From NCBI GenBank assembly GCA_002422395.1, contig DIUY01000004.1:29978-93977 (forward strand): a stretch of DNA of 64,000 bases, read 5' to 3'. Within the stretch, counting starts at the first letter, position 1. Every line of letters begins with the position of its first letter. Shown one piece after another: positions 61,604 to 64,000 of the stretch. The DNA comes from Methylococcaceae bacterium UBA6146 (lineage in GTDB: Bacteria > Pseudomonadota > Gammaproteobacteria > Methylococcales > Methylomonadaceae). The notes under the pieces are model-generated. The model did not search any database. It saw nothing but the letters and a program-made list of their open reading frames with translations, and was not told where the DNA came from. Both the position numbers and the translations under genes were made by a program.

Positions 61604-63712
61604 ATGAATCTTGATGTATTTTTATCGCTGTTTAGTCTCATGCTGGTCTCACTGGCGGTGTTTCTGCTCTCAAAACGGCTTAATTTGCCTTATACGGTAT
61701 TGCTGGTGATTGCAGGCTCGTTGTTAGTGCCAATTTCGCAAATCGAATATTTTCATTTCATCACCAGTTTTGAATTAACCCCTGAATTGTTGTTTTTTGT
61801 GTTTTTGCCGATCCTTATTTTTGAGTCGGCCTATAACATGAATATCCGCAGCGTCACCGAAAACATTTATTCCATTGGTTTGTTAGCGGTGGTCGGAATG
61901 TTAGTTTCAACGATATTTATTGGTATCGCCGGCTATTACATGTTCCAACTGGCCGGATACACCGTGCCGATATTGGTTTTGCTGCTGTTCGGCGCGATTA
62001 TTTCCTCGACTGACCCGGTCGCAGTGTTGGCGTTATTTAAGGAATACGGCGCCCCACACCGCTTGACGTTGATTTTTGAAGGCGAGAGTTTGTTTAACGA
62101 TGCCACCGGTTTTGCTGCATTTTTGGTGGTCCTGGAGTTAATGACCGCAGGTTTCAACGGTGCCGCCTCAATTGTTGGGGCGTTGGCATCTTTCCTGAGT
62201 ATGTTGGTTGGCGGCCTCATTTTTGGTGTCATGATGGGTTTTTTGTTTGCCAAATTGATCGAGGCGGTCAAAGGTCATGAGCATCTGGAAATCACCCTGA
62301 CGCTGTTGGTTGCCCACTTTACCTTTATCCTGACCGAAGTCATTTCCCAACATTTGGTCATTGGCGGTCAAGAAATCCGCTTATCGTCAATTATCGCCAC
62401 ACTCACGGCCTCAATGGTGATCGGCAATTTCGGCCGCTACAAAATGTCGCCCGCAGTTGAAGATTACATGGAAAAGTTTTGGAGTTACTTTGCCTTTGTC
62501 ACCAACTCCCTGGTGTTTATTTTGATGGGGCTGCTGTTTGCTGATTTGGCGATTGATTTGAATGTCGCCATTTGGCCTATCTTATTGGCAATTGCTGTCG
62601 TGGTGGTGGGACGGGCCGTTTCCGTTTATCCGTTGTTATGGTTGCTGAATAAAACTGGTAAAGAAGAGCCTATACCAAATAATTGGATGCACTTATTGGC
62701 ATGGGGCAGTTTACGCGGTTCGTTAGCGGTGATTATGGTGTTGCTGATCCCCGATAATTTGAGCATTCCAGGTTGGAGCTTTGCCTTCAGCGTCAAGCAG
62801 TTTGTCGCCGCCGTGACTATTGGCAGCATTTACTTTACCTTGTTGTTTAAAGCGACAACGATAGGCAAGGTCATGAATATGCTAGGCATTGATGCGCTGA
62901 CCCCTGAAGAGGAGGTTGGTTACCATAAAAGCAAAGCGCAAATGTATGACGAATCACTGCAAAAGATTGACGAGCTGCTGGCTACCCAGCATTTAAATGA
63001 ACAGCAATCTCAAATATTGCAGGAGCGTTATCAAGATTTGTATCACGCCGCTTGCGTAAAATGTAAAGACGCGGTGGGGGACTCGCCTGATCTTATTGAA
63101 AATATGTTGCGGATATACGCGCTAGGTGTTGAGCGTGATGCGTTGAAAGAGATTTTTCAGCGCGGGGAAATCAATGAAAAAATGTACAAGAAGATTCTGA
63201 ACATGCTGTGTATCCAAACCGAGCGGGTCGAGCGTGGCCAAAAGCAAGTGGAATCGGTCAATGAACATTTTCCTATTGATAGCCTGGAGCGTTTTGTTTT
63301 ATTGGTGAGCCGTTTATTCTTCTGGCGCGACCATGCTTTCAAACCGGAAGACCTGTATTTGTATTACCGTACGCTAAACACAATCATCGGCAAGGTTGTT
63401 GAAGCGTTGGATGCAATTAGTGACTCAAATTTGAATGAGGTTTTTGATGACCATAGTGCGTTGGCAAAATTGCAAAGGCTATACCGTGAATTGCACATCA
63501 ATACCCGACACAAGATGGAGGCTTTGATAAAAGACAATGCCGAACTGCTCAATAGCTTAAACCAAAGGGCTGCCGAAAAATCGCTGTATGCAGTGCAGCT
63601 TGATGCGTTGGGCAAACTGCACAAAAATGAAATTATCACCAGCAAGTTGTTTATTATGTTGTATCACGAGCACATGAAACAAAAAGAGGCGGGTACAAAC
63701 CGCCTCGTCTAG
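61604..63712 (+). CDS. CPA1-type cation/proton antiporter with long C-terminal domain
   Basis: A 702-residue protein. The first 420 residues hold about twelve membrane segments with the family patches PELLFFVFLPILIFESAYNMN, ISSTDPVAVLALFKEYG and FEGESLFNDATGFAAF (the Asp-containing ion site). The rest is a cytoplasmic helical region of about 280 residues, longer than in simple NhaP proteins, which may regulate transport. It exports sodium or potassium in exchange for protons; the ion cannot be told from sequence. Confidence 0.88.
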   Translation: MNLDVFLSLFSLMLVSLAVFLLSKRLNLPYTVLLVIAGSLLVPISQIEYFHFITSFELTPELLFFVFLPILIFESAYNMNIRSVTENIYSIGLLAVVGMLVSTIFIGIAGYYMFQLAGYTVPILVLLLFGAIISSTDPVAVLALFKEYGAPHRLTLIFEGESLFNDATGFAAFLVVLELMTAGFNGAASIVGALASFLSMLVGGLIFGVMMGFLFAKLIEAVKGHEHLEITLTLLVAHFTFILTEVISQHLVIGGQEIRLSSIIATLTASMVIGNFGRYKMSPAVEDYMEKFWSYFAFVTNSLVFILMGLLFADLAIDLNVAIWPILLAIAVVVVGRAVSVYPLLWLLNKTGKEEPIPNNWMHLLAWGSLRGSLAVIMVLLIPDNLSIPGWSFAFSVKQFVAAVTIGSIYFTLLFKATTIGKVMNMLGIDALTPEEEVGYHKSKAQMYDESLQKIDELLATQHLNEQQSQILQERYQDLYHAACVKCKDAVGDSPDLIENMLRIYALGVERDALKEIFQRGEINEKMYKKILNMLCIQTERVERGQKQVESVNEHFPIDSLERFVLLVSRLFFWRDHAFKPEDLYLYYRTLNTIIGKVVEALDAISDSNLNEVFDDHSALAKLQRLYRELHINTRHKMEALIKDNAELLNSLNQRAAEKSLYAVQLDALGKLHKNEIITSKLFIMLYHEHMKQKEAGTNRLV

Positions 63713-63852
63713 CTGTCTTGCAGATTAATTGGGCAACAGAAGACCGTTTGATGAAACGGTTGTGGTTGAACCTAAGCTGGCTAAGTGGTACGTGCGCTCT
63801 TTTCCGAAAGACTGGCGCACAACTAGGCAGCCATCAATAAAAGTGTCCGGCC

Positions 63853-64000
63853 TTACTTTTTGCTGAAAGCGGTCACTTTTTCAAACCAGCCTTTTAGTTG
63901 TCCAGAGATAGGATTGGCCGGTGCAGATCCGTCATTCTGGCCAGATGGTTGCCCAACTGTTGTGTCCTGAGGGGCTTCTGCCGTTACGGGTTCATCGTCG
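63853..64000 (-). CDS. C-terminal end of an unidentified protein
   Basis: On the reverse strand an open frame runs from the window edge to a TAA at 63855-63853. It encodes an Asp/Glu/Pro/Gln-rich tail ending GQLKGWFEKVTAFSKK. The low-complexity linker followed by a short amphipathic basic end looks coding, but there is too little to name the protein. Confidence 0.5.
   Translation of the reverse strand, partial: DDEPVTAEAPQDTTVGQPSGQNDGSAPANPISGQLKGWFEKVTAFSKK

Noticed and set aside
1..64000. CRISPR arrays, tRNA or rRNA genes, complete insertion sequences
   Set aside because: No direct repeats with regular spacers, no tRNA-like cloverleaf arms and no transposase gene were seen by eye; a covariance search was not possible.

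Overview
The window looks like the chromosome of a gammaproteobacterial methylotroph, most likely a type I methanotroph of the order Methylococcales. The basis is one contig carrying a calcium-type methanol dehydrogenase cluster (mxaFJGIR-x-SACKL, with mxaD and a LuxR-type regulator next to it), the ribulose monophosphate (RuMP) pathway (hps, hpi, tkt, tal, fba) and the tetrahydromethanopterin-linked formyltransferase/hydrolase genes fhcBADC. The housekeeping neighbourhoods are gammaproteobacterial (LysM-dprA-smg-topA, def-fmt-rsmB, gcvR-bcp, glnA-ntrB-ntrC, glnK-amtB). No methane monooxygenase gene lies in the window, so methanotrophy is inference; a non-methanotrophic RuMP methylotroph is not excluded.

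Layout. 1-3.6 kb: end of a membrane-anchored cupredoxin, two membrane proteins, a Tat-exported superoxide-reductase-like protein and NnrS. 3.7-10.3 kb: argH, facing the reverse-strand set LysM protein, dprA, smg, topA. 10.6-22.1 kb: the mxa cluster, all on the reverse strand except the regulator at 20808; its intergenic gaps hold several palindromic repeats. 22.7-31.2 kb: def-fmt-rsmB, aroE with an overlapping membrane gene, hemB, an mlaC-like gene, cmoB, a DUF3014 gene and a comEA-like gene. 31.6-38.9 kb: the RuMP block hps-hpi, tkt, two repeat-protein genes, tal, fba, split by three terminators. 39.5-48.0 kb: fhcB, A, D and C, split in two places by accessory genes (Uma2, a possible nuclease, a frameshifted PD-(D/E)xK gene, an orphan Phd-like antitoxin, VapBC). 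48.2-53.1 kb: an acidic tail-anchored protein, gcvR, bcp, PhoH-like ATPase, sulfotransferase. 53.2-61.2 kb: nitrogen control and assimilation (amtB, glnK, porin, glnA, ntrB, ntrC). 61.6-64 kb: a large cation/proton antiporter and the end of a reverse-strand gene.

How it fits together. Methanol is oxidised in the periplasm by MxaFI with electrons passed to cytochrome cL (MxaG); MxaR, S, A, C, K, L and D mature the enzyme. Formaldehyde is either fixed by Hps/Hpi and recycled through transketolase, transaldolase and aldolase, or oxidised through the H4MPT route that ends at the Fhc complex. The glnK-amtB and glnA-ntrBC genes form a standard nitrogen-control module, and a good sigma-54 promoter precedes glnK.

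The most unusual content is the pair of genes at 35050-36558, between transketolase and transaldolase. Both encode one-membrane-span proteins whose predicted cytoplasmic parts are built from repeats of a (T/S)(G/K)Vx(K/R)Y motif (4 in the first, 11 in the second). I do not recognise the family. Their position suggests a membrane scaffold for RuMP enzymes, but that is inference.
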